Shown in pieces: positions 1-8,614 of a stretch of DNA of 64,000 bases. How positions within the stretch are numbered: the stretch's first letter is position 1; the number at the start of each line of letters is the position of its first letter. Both the position numbers and the translations under genes were made by a program. The notes under the pieces are model-generated. The model was not told the origin of the DNA. It made no database searches and saw nothing but the letters and a program-made list of their open reading frames with translations. Origin of the DNA: Ochrobactrum sp. CM-21-5 (GTDB lineage: Bacteria > Pseudomonadota > Alphaproteobacteria > Rhizobiales > Rhizobiaceae); assembly GCF_014253075.1 (NCBI RefSeq), contig NZ_JACLZJ010000003.1, positions 372,001 to 436,000 on the forward strand, given 5' to 3'.

Positions 1-1324
1 TACCGGTCAGCATGGGAAAGGCGGTATGAGAGTACACATAGGTCGCGGCCTTGTTGATCGGGTCGCCTTGCTCAAGTCGCGCAACCATCATTTCCACCGC
101 GATCATCGCATCATCGACCAAAAGGCCAAGAGCAATGATAAGCGCGCCTAGGGACACGCGCTGAAGCGAAATATCCATGAGCGACATGGAAAGAAACGTG
201 ATGGCCAGAACCAGAGGGATCGACAGCGACACCACAAAGCCCGCACGAAGACCGAGGCTGACGAAACTCACCGCAAGAACGATGATGACGGCCTCAAACA
301 ACGCGCTCGTAAAGCCTGAAACGGCGTCCTGAACCACCTGCGGCTGGTCCGCAACCTTGAAGACATTGACCCCAACCGGCAGTTCCGCCGTGACCTGCTT
401 CATCATTTTGTCCAGCGCCGCGCCAAAATCGAGCAAATTGCCATTCGGTTTCATACCGATACCAAGGCCAATTGCGTTCTGGCCGTTGACCCGAAAAATC
501 GACGCTGGCGGATCGACATAGTCGCGCGTGATCGTCGCCACGTCGGACAGACGGAAAAAGCGGTCGTTCACACGCAAATTGACCGCGCGCAAATCGGCTT
601 CGGACGTAAACTGACCGCTCACACGCACACTCACGCGTTCCGGTCCAGCCTGAACGACGCCGGACGGCGTGATGGCATTCTGGTCTTGCAAAGCCTTCAG
701 GATCGCCTGCTGGTCCAGCCCCAGCGCCGCAACCTGACGTGTAGAGAATTCCAGATAGATCGCCTCATCCTGAGCGCCAATCAGTTCCACCTTGCCTGCA
801 TTGGGAATGGTCAGAATTTTCGTCCGCACATCCTCGGCATAATCGCGCAGCTGCCGCATCGATAGCCCATCTGCCGTGAATGCATAGATGTTACCGAAGA
901 CATCGCCGAACTTGTCGTTGTAATAGGGGCCGTAAACTCCGTCCGGCAATTCCGGCTTGATGTCATCGAGCATATGCCGCACTTCGGTCCAAGCCTTCGT
1001 GACCTGCTCCTCGCGCACCGTATCCTTGAGGAACACGAAAACGATCGACTTGCCGGGAGTCGTCACGCTGCGCGTATAATCAAGCGTATCGAGCTCCTCG
1101 AGCTTCTTCTCAAGCCGGTCCGTAACCTGATTGAGTGTTTCACTGATGGAAGCGCCAGGCCAGTTGGCTTGCACGACCATCGTTTTCACTGTAAAATCCG
1201 GGTCTTCTTCACGACCAAGGTCCAGGTAGGAAACGAACCCGGCAACAAGGAAGACAAGCATGAAATACCAGACGAGCGACCGGTGATTCAAAGCCCAGTC
1301 AGATAGATTGAACCCCTTTTTCAC
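1..1324 (-). CDS. RND efflux pump inner-membrane transporter (N-terminal 441 residues, runs off the left edge)
   Basis: This is the inner-membrane, proton-driven transporter of a tripartite drug or solvent efflux pump. The visible part shows a first membrane helix at about residues 16-33, then the GREEDPDF segment typical of the family, a long periplasmic porter domain, and a TM4 with the paired aspartates LLVDDAMIAVE that relay protons. A GTG start at 1324 overlaps the stop of the preceding adaptor gene by four bases (GTGA), so translation is probably coupled. The 3' end lies outside the window. Substrates cannot be read from the sequence; assignment to the HAE1-type RND family is secure. 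Confidence 0.93.
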   Translation of the reverse strand, partial: MKKGFNLSDWALNHRSLVWYFMLVFLVAGFVSYLDLGREEDPDFTVKTMVVQANWPGASISETLNQVTDRLEKKLEELDTLDYTRSVTTPGKSIVFVFLKDTVREEQVTKAWTEVRHMLDDIKPELPDGVYGPYYNDKFGDVFGNIYAFTADGLSMRQLRDYAEDVRTKILTIPNAGKVELIGAQDEAIYLEFSTRQVAALGLDQQAILKALQDQNAITPSGVVQAGPERVSVRVSGQFTSEADLRAVNLRVNDRFFRLSDVATITRDYVDPPASIFRVNGQNAIGLGIGMKPNGNLLDFGAALDKMMKQVTAELPVGVNVFKVADQPQVVQDAVSGFTSALFEAVIIVLAVSFVSLGLRAGFVVSLSIPLVLAITFLSMSLMDISLQRVSLGALIIALGLLVDDAMIAVEMMVARLEQGDPINKAATYVYSHTAFPMLTG

Positions 1325-2415
1325 AGGCCGTTTCCTTTCTCGTCCAGACGGACTTTCTGTCCTTCCCTGAGCTCGTGCACACCGGCAATGGCGACATAGC
1401 TGCCCACGTCGACACCACCGGCAATGAAGTCGCCGCCCCGCCGTTCGATGAGTTCGATCTTGTGGAAACTGACCGTCTGCGTTTTCGGATCGATAACCCA
1501 GACGCCCGTCTGTCCATCCTGTTCGAGCAAGGACTGCAATGGCAGTGCGACAAGATCTTGCTCCGAAGTGGCCCGCGTCGCGCGAATGGTTGCTCCCAAT
1601 CGGAAAGCATCCTGCGGATTTTCAAGCGCGATGCGTACGCGTCTGGTACGCGTTTGCGCATCGGCCTGCGGCGCGACTTCCCGCACTGATCCGTTTCCAG
1701 TGACAGCCGAATCCGCCTGAAGCTGCACCTGAAAAGGTGTTCCTTGAACAAAATATTGCGGCATGCTGTCCGGTATATCGACAACGGCCTCCCGTATGTC
1801 TGGCCTCGCCACCGTCATAACGGGTTGCCCTGCTGAAACCACTTGTCCGACCTCGGCATTGGTTTGCGAAATAACCCCGTCAAAATCCGGGCGCAGCACG
1901 GCGTAACTGCGCTGATCCTGCGCCTTCTTCAGGCTTGCCTGTGCTTTTTCAAGTCCGGCTTCCGCACTGTCGCGTGCCTGCTTGGCTGCATCGTAATCAG
2001 CTTGTGAAATATTGTTTCCTTTGAGCAATACCAGCTGACGCTCCTCGCTCGCAGCAGCATTGGCGTATTGCGCTTCCGCACTGGCAAGATCAGCTCTCGC
2101 GGATTGAACGGCCAAATCAAGCGTGGAAGGATCGAGCATGGCAACCATCTCGTCCTTCTTCACGAGATCACCCACCTGAACAGGACGGTTGATGATACGG
2201 CCAAGCACGCGGAACGCCAGATCGGTCGAATAACGCGGCTCGATTGTTCCGGCAAAACCGATTCTCGTAACCGGTTTCGGCTCGACGATCATATAGAGTA
2301 CCGGACGAACAGGTTGGACCTTGATCGTTTCGTCTCCGCCTTTTTCGCATGCAGCAAGAATGCCAAGCAGACCGAGGGCCGCAGCCCCTCCCAAAAACCG
2401 GGTAGTGGGCTTCAT
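1321..2415 (-). CDS. RND efflux periplasmic adaptor (membrane fusion protein), lipoprotein
   Basis: The 364-residue protein is a HlyD/AcrA-type adaptor that links the inner-membrane pump to an outer-membrane channel. Residues 1-22 form a lipoprotein signal ending in the lipobox LAAC, so it should be tethered to a membrane by a lipidated Cys. A biotinyl-lipoyl-like segment, an alpha-helical hairpin rich in Ala, Gln and Glu (about 95-150) and a beta-barrel region follow in the usual order. It overlaps the upstream adaptor by four bases (ATGA) and the downstream pump by four bases. It is the second of two adaptors in this operon. Confidence 0.9.
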   Translation of the reverse strand: MKPTTRFLGGAAALGLLGILAACEKGGDETIKVQPVRPVLYMIVEPKPVTRIGFAGTIEPRYSTDLAFRVLGRIINRPVQVGDLVKKDEMVAMLDPSTLDLAVQSARADLASAEAQYANAAASEERQLVLLKGNNISQADYDAAKQARDSAEAGLEKAQASLKKAQDQRSYAVLRPDFDGVISQTNAEVGQVVSAGQPVMTVARPDIREAVVDIPDSMPQYFVQGTPFQVQLQADSAVTGNGSVREVAPQADAQTRTRRVRIALENPQDAFRLGATIRATRATSEQDLVALPLQSLLEQDGQTGVWVIDPKTQTVSFHKIELIERRGGDFIAGGVDVGSYVAIAGVHELREGQKVRLDEKGNGL

Positions 2416-3584
2416 TGCGTGGTCACTCCTTCCGGTCCTTGCACAATTTCCGTCGGCTCGCCGGAACGCAGCATCTGCGCACCCTTCGACACGATGAGCT
2501 CTCCCTCGTTCAGCCCGCCTTCGACGATTACACGCTCCTTCTCATAGGAAAGCACCTTAACCGGAACGAGCGTCGCCACATGCGTATCCTTGGCCACCCG
2601 CCAGACGGCTGTACGCCCGGCGTCGGACGTCATGGAACTCCAGGGAAGCACGATCACCTTGCGCGCATCCATGTGAACGGTGCCTGTTACCGTCGCGCCA
2701 AGCGCCATTTGCGATGGCGTGTCGGAAATCCCCACCTTGACGCGTACCGTTCCGGTCTGCGCATCGACGACCGGCGAGATCTCCCGGATCTTTCCCTCTG
2801 CACCGATCGATGAGTCCGACAGCAGGGCAATTGTCACCCCCATCCCGATCTTGGCATGGTTGACCAGCGTTTCCTGCACGTCGAAGACGGCATCTCGAGG
2901 ACCGTCCTCCGCAATCGAAAACGCCGTCTGTGCGGCCTGAACGACCTGTCCCGTCTCGATATTGCGCGCGGTAATCACCCCTGAAACAGGGGCGCGCAGC
3001 TCCGTATAAGAGAGTTCGTCACGAGCATTGTTCAGCTGGGTTTCTGCATTCGAAAGCGTGCTTTGCGTCGTTTGTAGTGACTGGTTTGCCCGGTCGTATT
3101 GGCTGCGGGTCGTAAAGCCCTGATCCAGCAAAGCCTGCTGGCGCTTGAAAGTGGCCTTGGCCTGCACCAGTTGAGCCCGCGCTGCATCCATCGAGGCCCG
3201 GGCAACGCGCATATTGGCCTGCTGCTCAACATCATCGATACGGGCAAGCACTTGCCCTCGCTGAACATGCTGGCCGACTTCGACACTGCGCTGCACAACC
3301 TGTCCATTGATTCGGAACGATACATTGACCAGCGAACGGGACGCGATCGCGCCCGACAGCGTAAGCTTTGGCTGATAATCGCTGAACACAGCTTGCGTAA
3401 CCGCAACCGGAACCACATTAAGAGAATCGGAACGGGCCACGCTACCGAACGCAAAAACGGAAGTAACGGCGGCAAAGGCCACCGTTGCGCGCGCTATTGC
3501 GTGTCCACCTGTCGGGAAAACCAGTCGCACCACAATCCGAACACAGTTGACTGGGAAATCGTCGAAGAATGATTTTACCGCCAT
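2412..3584 (-). CDS. RND efflux periplasmic adaptor (first of two)
   Basis: This 390-residue adaptor of the HlyD/AcrA family is the first gene of the efflux operon. The N terminus carries a long basic stretch and then a hydrophobic segment (about 28-50), which acts as signal or anchor; there is no lipobox Cys, unlike its neighbour. The helical hairpin (about 110-190) is rich in Ala, Gln and Arg, and the lipoyl and barrel motifs RAPVSGVITARN are clear. A GGGAG sequence about 15 bases upstream supports the ATG at 3584, but a start nearer the hydrophobic segment is possible. No regulator gene adjoins it, so control of the pump is not evident here. Confidence 0.87.
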   Translation of the reverse strand: MAVKSFFDDFPVNCVRIVVRLVFPTGGHAIARATVAFAAVTSVFAFGSVARSDSLNVVPVAVTQAVFSDYQPKLTLSGAIASRSLVNVSFRINGQVVQRSVEVGQHVQRGQVLARIDDVEQQANMRVARASMDAARAQLVQAKATFKRQQALLDQGFTTRSQYDRANQSLQTTQSTLSNAETQLNNARDELSYTELRAPVSGVITARNIETGQVVQAAQTAFSIAEDGPRDAVFDVQETLVNHAKIGMGVTIALLSDSSIGAEGKIREISPVVDAQTGTVRVKVGISDTPSQMALGATVTGTVHMDARKVIVLPWSSMTSDAGRTAVWRVAKDTHVATLVPVKVLSYEKERVIVEGGLNEGELIVSKGAQMLRSGEPTEIVQGPEGVTTQ

Positions 3585-3897
3585 TTACACGCTGCTCCCT
3601 GGTTCGATATTGGTCAGACTGCAACCAAATAAATGTCTTTGAAACTATCTGAATCAGAGATATCACCGCCAAACTATATTCGAAAATAAATCTGGAGAAA
3701 CAACAAGCATCAATCGGCTGCGGAAAATCACCAGAGCAATAGTTCCAATCCAGTCAGAGCGAATCATTACTAAGCTTTAGGAGTAAAATTCCTTCGAGGT
3801 TTTGCGACGACAGAACAGGGTATTTGGGCTGAATGCGTCGAAACTCCCTTATGAGGAAAGCAGAAAAAATAGCTTCAAGTTAATTCGTTACCGCAAC
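3585..3897. other. Intergenic region upstream of the efflux operon
   Basis: These 313 bases are AT-richer than the flanking genes. They must hold the promoter of the efflux operon (minus strand) and the end of the 3898-4194 transcript. I see no convincing ORF, no strong palindrome and no terminator with a T-tract. Confidence 0.5.
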
Positions 3898-4194
3898 CTA
3901 ACCCGTAATCGCTTCAATGAGACGTTGTCCTGCGGGGCTTAATTCATATCGAGTACGCTGCGTACGCATGTCACGCTGCCTGATCCTGAGATAGCCACCC
4001 TCCTGATCCAGAGCAGAAATCTCACGCAGAACCAGCGCATGAGCCAGGCCTAACTGACGTGCGAAAGTCCGGCTGTCGGATGCAATATCGAGTGCCGCAG
4101 CAGCAACAATACCCGCGCCAAGCGCCGATATCCCACCGGTTGCTCCCATGAGCGCTTCCACCAGCACCATGTATTCGGCCGCGTCCTCGTCCAT
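3898..4194 (-). CDS. Small winged-helix (MarR-like) protein coupled to the molybdoenzyme gene
   Basis: The 98-residue product has a glycine/alanine-rich middle helix and a C-terminal half (about 50-98) that reads like a winged helix: LREISALDQEGGYLRIRQR followed by the wing-like RTRYELSPAGQRLIEAI. Its ATG shares one base with the stop of the preceding gene (TGATG), so it is translationally coupled to the YdeP-type oxidoreductase. It could be an autoregulator of that operon or a dedicated accessory factor. The fold is my reading of the pattern; no function is proven by the sequence. Confidence 0.7.
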   Translation of the reverse strand: MDEDAAEYMVLVEALMGATGGISALGAGIVAAAALDIASDSRTFARQLGLAHALVLREISALDQEGGYLRIRQRDMRTQRTRYELSPAGQRLIEAITG

Positions 4195-6506
4195 CAGGAA
4201 GCCGCCGCCCGCACGGGACGAAAAGACACGATTACCGACTTGGAAGTCGGCGTATAGCTTTCATCGCCCGCACTAGCCAGCGGAACCAGAACATTCATTT
4301 CCGGATAGTAACCCGCAATACAGCCGCGCGGAATGTCGTAGGGCACGAAACGGAAATCGCGTGCAATACGTTCAACACCATCCGCGAATTCGCCGACGAT
4401 ATCAGTCCGGTCCCCCGCTTCCACACCTAGATCAACCATATCCGCGGGGTTCATGAACACAACCTCCCGCTCGCCATAAACACCACGATAGCGGTCATCC
4501 ATACCATAGATTGTTGTGTTGTATTGGTCATGACTGCGGAAAGTCTGCAACACATAGCGCCCCGGTTTTTCGCGAGCCTGCTGATGTTCGACCGCTTCGG
4601 GCAATGTCCCGGTCCAGAAGGTCGCCTTACCGTTCGGTGTGACCCATTCAAGCTCGCGAGCCGAATTTCGCAAATGGAAACCACGTGGCACCCGCACACG
4701 CTGGTTGAAGTCGTAGAAATCCGGCAATACGCGTGCGATATGATCACGGATGAGATCGTAATCATCCGCAAGCTTCAGCCAGTCAACGGGCCTGGCCCCG
4801 AGTGTTGCCTGCGCCATGCCGGCAATGATCGCGACTTCCGAACGCAGATGCGGTGACGCAGGCGCATTAATACCGCCGGAGCCGTGCACCATGCTCATAG
4901 AATCCTCGACGGTCACGATTTGCGCGACGCCTTTGGAGTTGAGGTCGATTTCAGTGCGCCCGAGACAGGGGAGGATAAAAGAAACCTGCCCTGGCACCAG
5001 ATGCGAATGGTTGAGCTTGGTCGCGATATGAACTGTCAGTCGCTGGCCGGACAGGGCCTTGGAGATCACCGGGCTGTCCGGTGTGGCGCGGGCAAAATTT
5101 CCGCCAAGCCCGATAAAAGCCTTCGCCGAACCGTCAAGCATGGCACCGATAGCGCCCAAAACATTATGCCCCGGCTCACGCGGAGCCTTGAAGCCGAACT
5201 CCTTTTCCAGAGCATCGAGAAACGCAACCGACGGGTGCTCGTTGATGCCGACGGTGCGGTCGCCCTGTACATTGGAATGACCGCGCACCGGGCAAAGCCC
5301 CGCACCGGGCCTGCCGATATTACCGCGCAGAAGCATGAAATTCGTGATTTCGCGGATCATGACCACAGAGTGACGATGCTGCGTAATGCCCATTGCCCAG
5401 GTGCAGATGACCCGACTGGCATTCATGTAGATATGGGCAGCCCGCTCCAGTTCCTGTCGGGTCAAACCCGACTGATCCTCGATTGCATCCCATGATGTAC
5501 AGTCGACAGCGGCGCGATATGCCTCAAGTTCGGTGGTATGCAGACTGAGAAACTCCCGATCCAGCACGGAAGATTTGCCGGCCGCGATCGCCGCGTCGTC
5601 GGCAGAAAAGACCGCCTTCGCCATGCCGCGGAAGGCGGCAAGATCGCCGCCAAGGCGCGGCTGGAAATAATCGCTGGCGATAGCCTCGCTACCGCCATGC
5701 AGCATCTCGAACTTGTTTTGCGGATCGGCAAAACGCTCCAGTCCGCGTTCCCGTATCGGATTGAAAACAACAATGCGCGCCCCGCGTTCCGCTGCACGGC
5801 GCAGATCGCCCAGCATACGCGGATGATTTGTACCGGGATTCTGCCCGACGACAAAAATCGCATCGGCCTGCTCGAAATCCTCCAGCAGCACCGTGCCTTT
5901 GCCAACCCCGATCGACTGTTTCAGCGCCACACCGCTCGCCTCGTGGCACATATTCGAACAGTCCGGGAAATTGTTCGTTCCATAGGCGCGCACGAAAAGC
6001 TGATACAGAAACGCCGCCTCGTTGGAAGCACGCCCCGATGTGTAAAACTCGACGCGATTGGGACTGTCGAAATCCTTTAGAATTCCTCCGATGGCATTAA
6101 AGGCTTCTTCCCACTCGACCGCCTCATACTTGTCTGTCGCCGCATTGTAGCGCAGCGGATGGGTAAGGCGTCCGGTGTGCTCCAGATCGTAATCTGACCA
6201 TGTTCTGAGTTCCGAAACAGTGTGCCCGGCGAAGAATGCGGGTGTTGTACGCCGGTCAGTTGCTTCCCAGGCCACGGCTTTCACACCATTCTCGCAGAAC
6301 TCGAATGACGAACCGTGCTCCGGATCACCCCAAGCGCAGCCGGGACAATCGAACCCATCCGGCTGGTTGGCTTTGAGAAGCGTGCGCGCGCCAGCCAGCG
6401 GGGCGCCGCTCGCCATCAACTGCTTGCCGCAGCTTTTCAATGCACCCCATCCGCCGGCGGCGCTGGACCGTTTGCCGATAAATCCGGTTTTGGAACCTTT
6501 GTTCAT
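4194..6506 (-). CDS. FdhF/YdeP-family molybdopterin oxidoreductase
   Basis: A 770-residue cytoplasmic enzyme of the molybdopterin-bis-guanine-dinucleotide family, formate-dehydrogenase-like subgroup. The N terminus has the family cysteines C54 and C57 (CPGCAWGDP) and C71 (FCENG), likely iron-sulfur ligands. The central DCSNMCHEASG segment sits where the molybdenum ligand lies in relatives. No twin-arginine signal is present, so it is cytosolic. Escherichia coli YdeP has been linked to acid resistance and its substrate is unclear; the same caution applies here. The start is supported by AGGAATGACGAG just upstream. It forms a two-gene unit with the downstream winged-helix protein. No fdhD or electron-transfer partner is next to it. 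Confidence 0.88.
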   Translation of the reverse strand: MNKGSKTGFIGKRSSAAGGWGALKSCGKQLMASGAPLAGARTLLKANQPDGFDCPGCAWGDPEHGSSFEFCENGVKAVAWEATDRRTTPAFFAGHTVSELRTWSDYDLEHTGRLTHPLRYNAATDKYEAVEWEEAFNAIGGILKDFDSPNRVEFYTSGRASNEAAFLYQLFVRAYGTNNFPDCSNMCHEASGVALKQSIGVGKGTVLLEDFEQADAIFVVGQNPGTNHPRMLGDLRRAAERGARIVVFNPIRERGLERFADPQNKFEMLHGGSEAIASDYFQPRLGGDLAAFRGMAKAVFSADDAAIAAGKSSVLDREFLSLHTTELEAYRAAVDCTSWDAIEDQSGLTRQELERAAHIYMNASRVICTWAMGITQHRHSVVMIREITNFMLLRGNIGRPGAGLCPVRGHSNVQGDRTVGINEHPSVAFLDALEKEFGFKAPREPGHNVLGAIGAMLDGSAKAFIGLGGNFARATPDSPVISKALSGQRLTVHIATKLNHSHLVPGQVSFILPCLGRTEIDLNSKGVAQIVTVEDSMSMVHGSGGINAPASPHLRSEVAIIAGMAQATLGARPVDWLKLADDYDLIRDHIARVLPDFYDFNQRVRVPRGFHLRNSARELEWVTPNGKATFWTGTLPEAVEHQQAREKPGRYVLQTFRSHDQYNTTIYGMDDRYRGVYGEREVVFMNPADMVDLGVEAGDRTDIVGEFADGVERIARDFRFVPYDIPRGCIAGYYPEMNVLVPLASAGDESYTPTSKSVIVSFRPVRAAAS

Positions 6507-6709
6507 CTCGTCATTCCTGAAAGCATCTGCCGGGCTGCTTGGCGTTTCCGGTCATATTTGCCGGAGCGGGAACAGATAGCATAAGAAGAATTGCGCCAGG
6601 CTTCAATTAACTGCAAAGCTTTTGTTCTCCAGAAACCTTCGCTCTTGATTTCAGCCGCGCGATCCGTCATGCGATTGGTCAAGAAAACTTACCACAAGAG
6701 GTGGGACAC

Positions 6710-7855
6710 ATGTCCAACATCGTTGAAATCGCCGATCTCAAGCGGCTTGCACAGCGCCGCGTCCCCAAGATGTTTTTCGATTATGCTGATTCCGGCGCCT
6801 GGACGGAATCGACTTATCGTGCCAACGAAGATGATTTCAAGAAGATCAAGCTGCGTCAGCGCGTGCTGGTCGATATGACCAATCGTTCGCTTGAAACGAC
6901 GATGATCGGCGAAAAAGTAGCGATGCCCGTCGCACTCGCACCAACCGGCCTCACCGGCATGCAGCATGCTGACGGCGAAATGCTGGCAGCACAGGCCGCC
7001 GAAGCCTTCGGCGTGCCCTTCACCCTTTCCACCATGAGCATTTGCTCCATCGAGGACGTGGCGTCGGTGACCAAGAAGCCCTTCTGGTTCCAGCTTTATG
7101 TGATGAAGGATCGCGACTTCGTAATGAACCTGATCAGCCGCGCCAAGGCCGCAGGCTGTTCTGCTCTCGTTCTGACGCTCGATCTGCAAATTCTGGGGCA
7201 GCGCCACAAGGATATCCGCAACGGTCTGTCCGCCCCGCCGAAGTTCACGCCCAAGCACATCTGGCAGATGGCCACGCGTCCCGGCTGGTGCCTCGGTATG
7301 CTTGGCACACAGCGCCGCACCTTCCGTAATATTGCCGGCCACGCCAAAAACGTCACCGACCTTTCCTCGCTCTCCTCGTGGACGGCGGAACAGTTCGATC
7401 CGCAACTCAACTGGAATGACGTGGCATGGATCAAGGAACAGTGGGGCGGCAAGCTCATCCTCAAAGGCATCCTTGATGTCGAGGATGCAAAAATGGCGGC
7501 CAAATCAGGCGCTGACGCTATCATCGTATCGAATCATGGCGGTCGGCAACTCGACGGTGCTCCGTCGTCGATTTCAATGCTACAGCCCATCGTCGAAGCT
7601 GTCGGCGACAAGATCGAAATTCATGTCGATGGTGGTATACGTTCCGGTCAGGACGTGCTGAAAGCCCGCGCGCTCGGCGCACAGGGCGTTTTCATCGGGC
7701 GTCCATTCCTTTACGGACTCGGCGCCATGGGCAAGAGTGGCGTAACGCTTGCACTGGAAATCATCCGCAAGGAACTTGATGTCACCATGGCCCTTTGCGG
7801 CAAGCGCGACCTCAACGAGATCGACAAATCGATCATTCATTCGATCGATTTCTGA
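6710..7855 (+). CDS. lldD: FMN-dependent L-lactate / alpha-hydroxy-acid dehydrogenase
   Basis: This 381-residue enzyme belongs to the FMN-dependent alpha-hydroxy-acid family that oxidises L-lactate to pyruvate, passing electrons to the respiratory chain or oxygen. The catalytic His and flavin loop are seen in SNHGGRQLDGAPSS, and the phosphate-binding end in HVDGGIRSGQDVLKA and IGRPFLYG. A GTG at 6701 is in frame, but AGAGGTGG at 6697-6704 is placed as a ribosome-binding site for the ATG at 6710, which I chose. It lies just before the alanine-catabolism genes, which also feed pyruvate. L-lactate is the likely substrate; another 2-hydroxy acid is possible. Confidence 0.88.
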   Translation: MSNIVEIADLKRLAQRRVPKMFFDYADSGAWTESTYRANEDDFKKIKLRQRVLVDMTNRSLETTMIGEKVAMPVALAPTGLTGMQHADGEMLAAQAAEAFGVPFTLSTMSICSIEDVASVTKKPFWFQLYVMKDRDFVMNLISRAKAAGCSALVLTLDLQILGQRHKDIRNGLSAPPKFTPKHIWQMATRPGWCLGMLGTQRRTFRNIAGHAKNVTDLSSLSSWTAEQFDPQLNWNDVAWIKEQWGGKLILKGILDVEDAKMAAKSGADAIIVSNHGGRQLDGAPSSISMLQPIVEAVGDKIEIHVDGGIRSGQDVLKARALGAQGVFIGRPFLYGLGAMGKSGVTLALEIIRKELDVTMALCGKRDLNEIDKSIIHSIDF

Positions 7856-7857
7856 GC

Positions 7858-7893
7858 TGAAAAAGGGTCCGGCAAAAATCCGGATCCTTTTTC
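7858..7893. terminator. Intrinsic terminator between lldD and the Lrp-type gene
   Basis: AAAAAGGGTCCGG and CCGGATCCTTTTT pair around a short A-rich loop, with a T-run on the plus strand and an A-run that becomes a T-run on the minus strand. It serves the two convergent genes; the stop codon of the minus-strand regulator overlaps its right edge. Confidence 0.85.
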
Positions 7894-8362
7894 AGGATCC
7901 GCGTGAAGTCGGTGTTTTGGACAAAAGCACCGTCCGGATGGCAAAGCTGGAATGAATGCGCGCCACGCCCGGCAAACGCGACAGTATTTCCTTGTGAATG
8001 ATTTCATAAGCGGCAGCATTTTCGGCTTCCGCCCGCAAAATATAATCCGCATCGCCGGTCATCAGATAACATTCCTGTATCTCAGGGTGCCGTCGGACCG
8101 CGTCCTCGAAACGGTTCAGATATTCCTCCGTTTGCCGGTCCAGCGTAATACGGACAATGGCGACCAGTCGCTCGTCGCCGTCCGATGAACCGACAATGGC
8201 CGTGTAACCGCGGATAACACCGTTTTCCTCTAATATCTGCACTCGCCGCAGACAGGCCGATTGTGAAAGTCCAACTTCAGTAGCCAACTGGCTGTTGGTC
8301 ATGCGCCCGTCGCGTCGCAGGCATCGGATGATATTGCGGTCGATATTGTCGAGTGCGGCCAT
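7892..8362 (-). CDS. Lrp/AsnC-family transcriptional regulator (DadR-like)
   Basis: The 156-residue protein has an N-terminal helix-turn-helix (about 5-50, LDNIDRNIIRCLRRDGRM then QLATEVGLSQSACLRR) and a C-terminal RAM ligand-binding domain (about 70-145). It is divergent from the alanine racemase and D-amino acid dehydrogenase genes, as DadR-type regulators are in other bacteria, so it probably senses alanine and controls them. Two short palindromes lie directly upstream of its start codon and are its likely binding sites. Confidence 0.88.
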   Translation of the reverse strand: MAALDNIDRNIIRCLRRDGRMTNSQLATEVGLSQSACLRRVQILEENGVIRGYTAIVGSSDGDERLVAIVRITLDRQTEEYLNRFEDAVRRHPEIQECYLMTGDADYILRAEAENAAAYEIIHKEILSRLPGVARIHSSFAIRTVLLSKTPTSRGS

Positions 8363-8392
8363 GAATATTTTGCGCTCTCTAAGCTAAAATAT

Positions 8393-8425
8393 GCGTATTA
8401 CGCGCCATAATTCGCATAATATGCG
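8393..8425. promoter_or_regulatory. Two palindromes, likely tandem Lrp-type operators
   Basis: GCGTATTACGC (8393-8403) and CGCATAATATGCG (8413-8425) are each perfect inverted repeats about one central base. Their centres are 21 bases apart, close to two helical turns, so proteins bound to both would sit on the same DNA face. They lie 30-60 bases upstream of the regulator start codon and about 200 bases upstream of alr. Confidence 0.6.
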
Positions 8426-8614
8426 ATAAATAGCAAAAACATTCGAATAGTCTTCAATTAACATTGCGAGCACTGCCTTGGGGGCGATGAATCGCAGCAT
8501 TCCCGCCCGCAAGCCACATGCTGTAGGAGGAAGCGACTCATTACCGTGGGTAATCCTGCAAGCATTTACGTGATTTATCGAGCAGCTCGGAAAGCACCGT
8601 GTAAAATGGTTGAT

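Noticed and set aside
7892-8188. Plus-strand frame opposite the Lrp-type gene (from 7952)
   Set aside because: It is the reverse complement of a clear AsnC-family protein and has no homologous pattern of its own.
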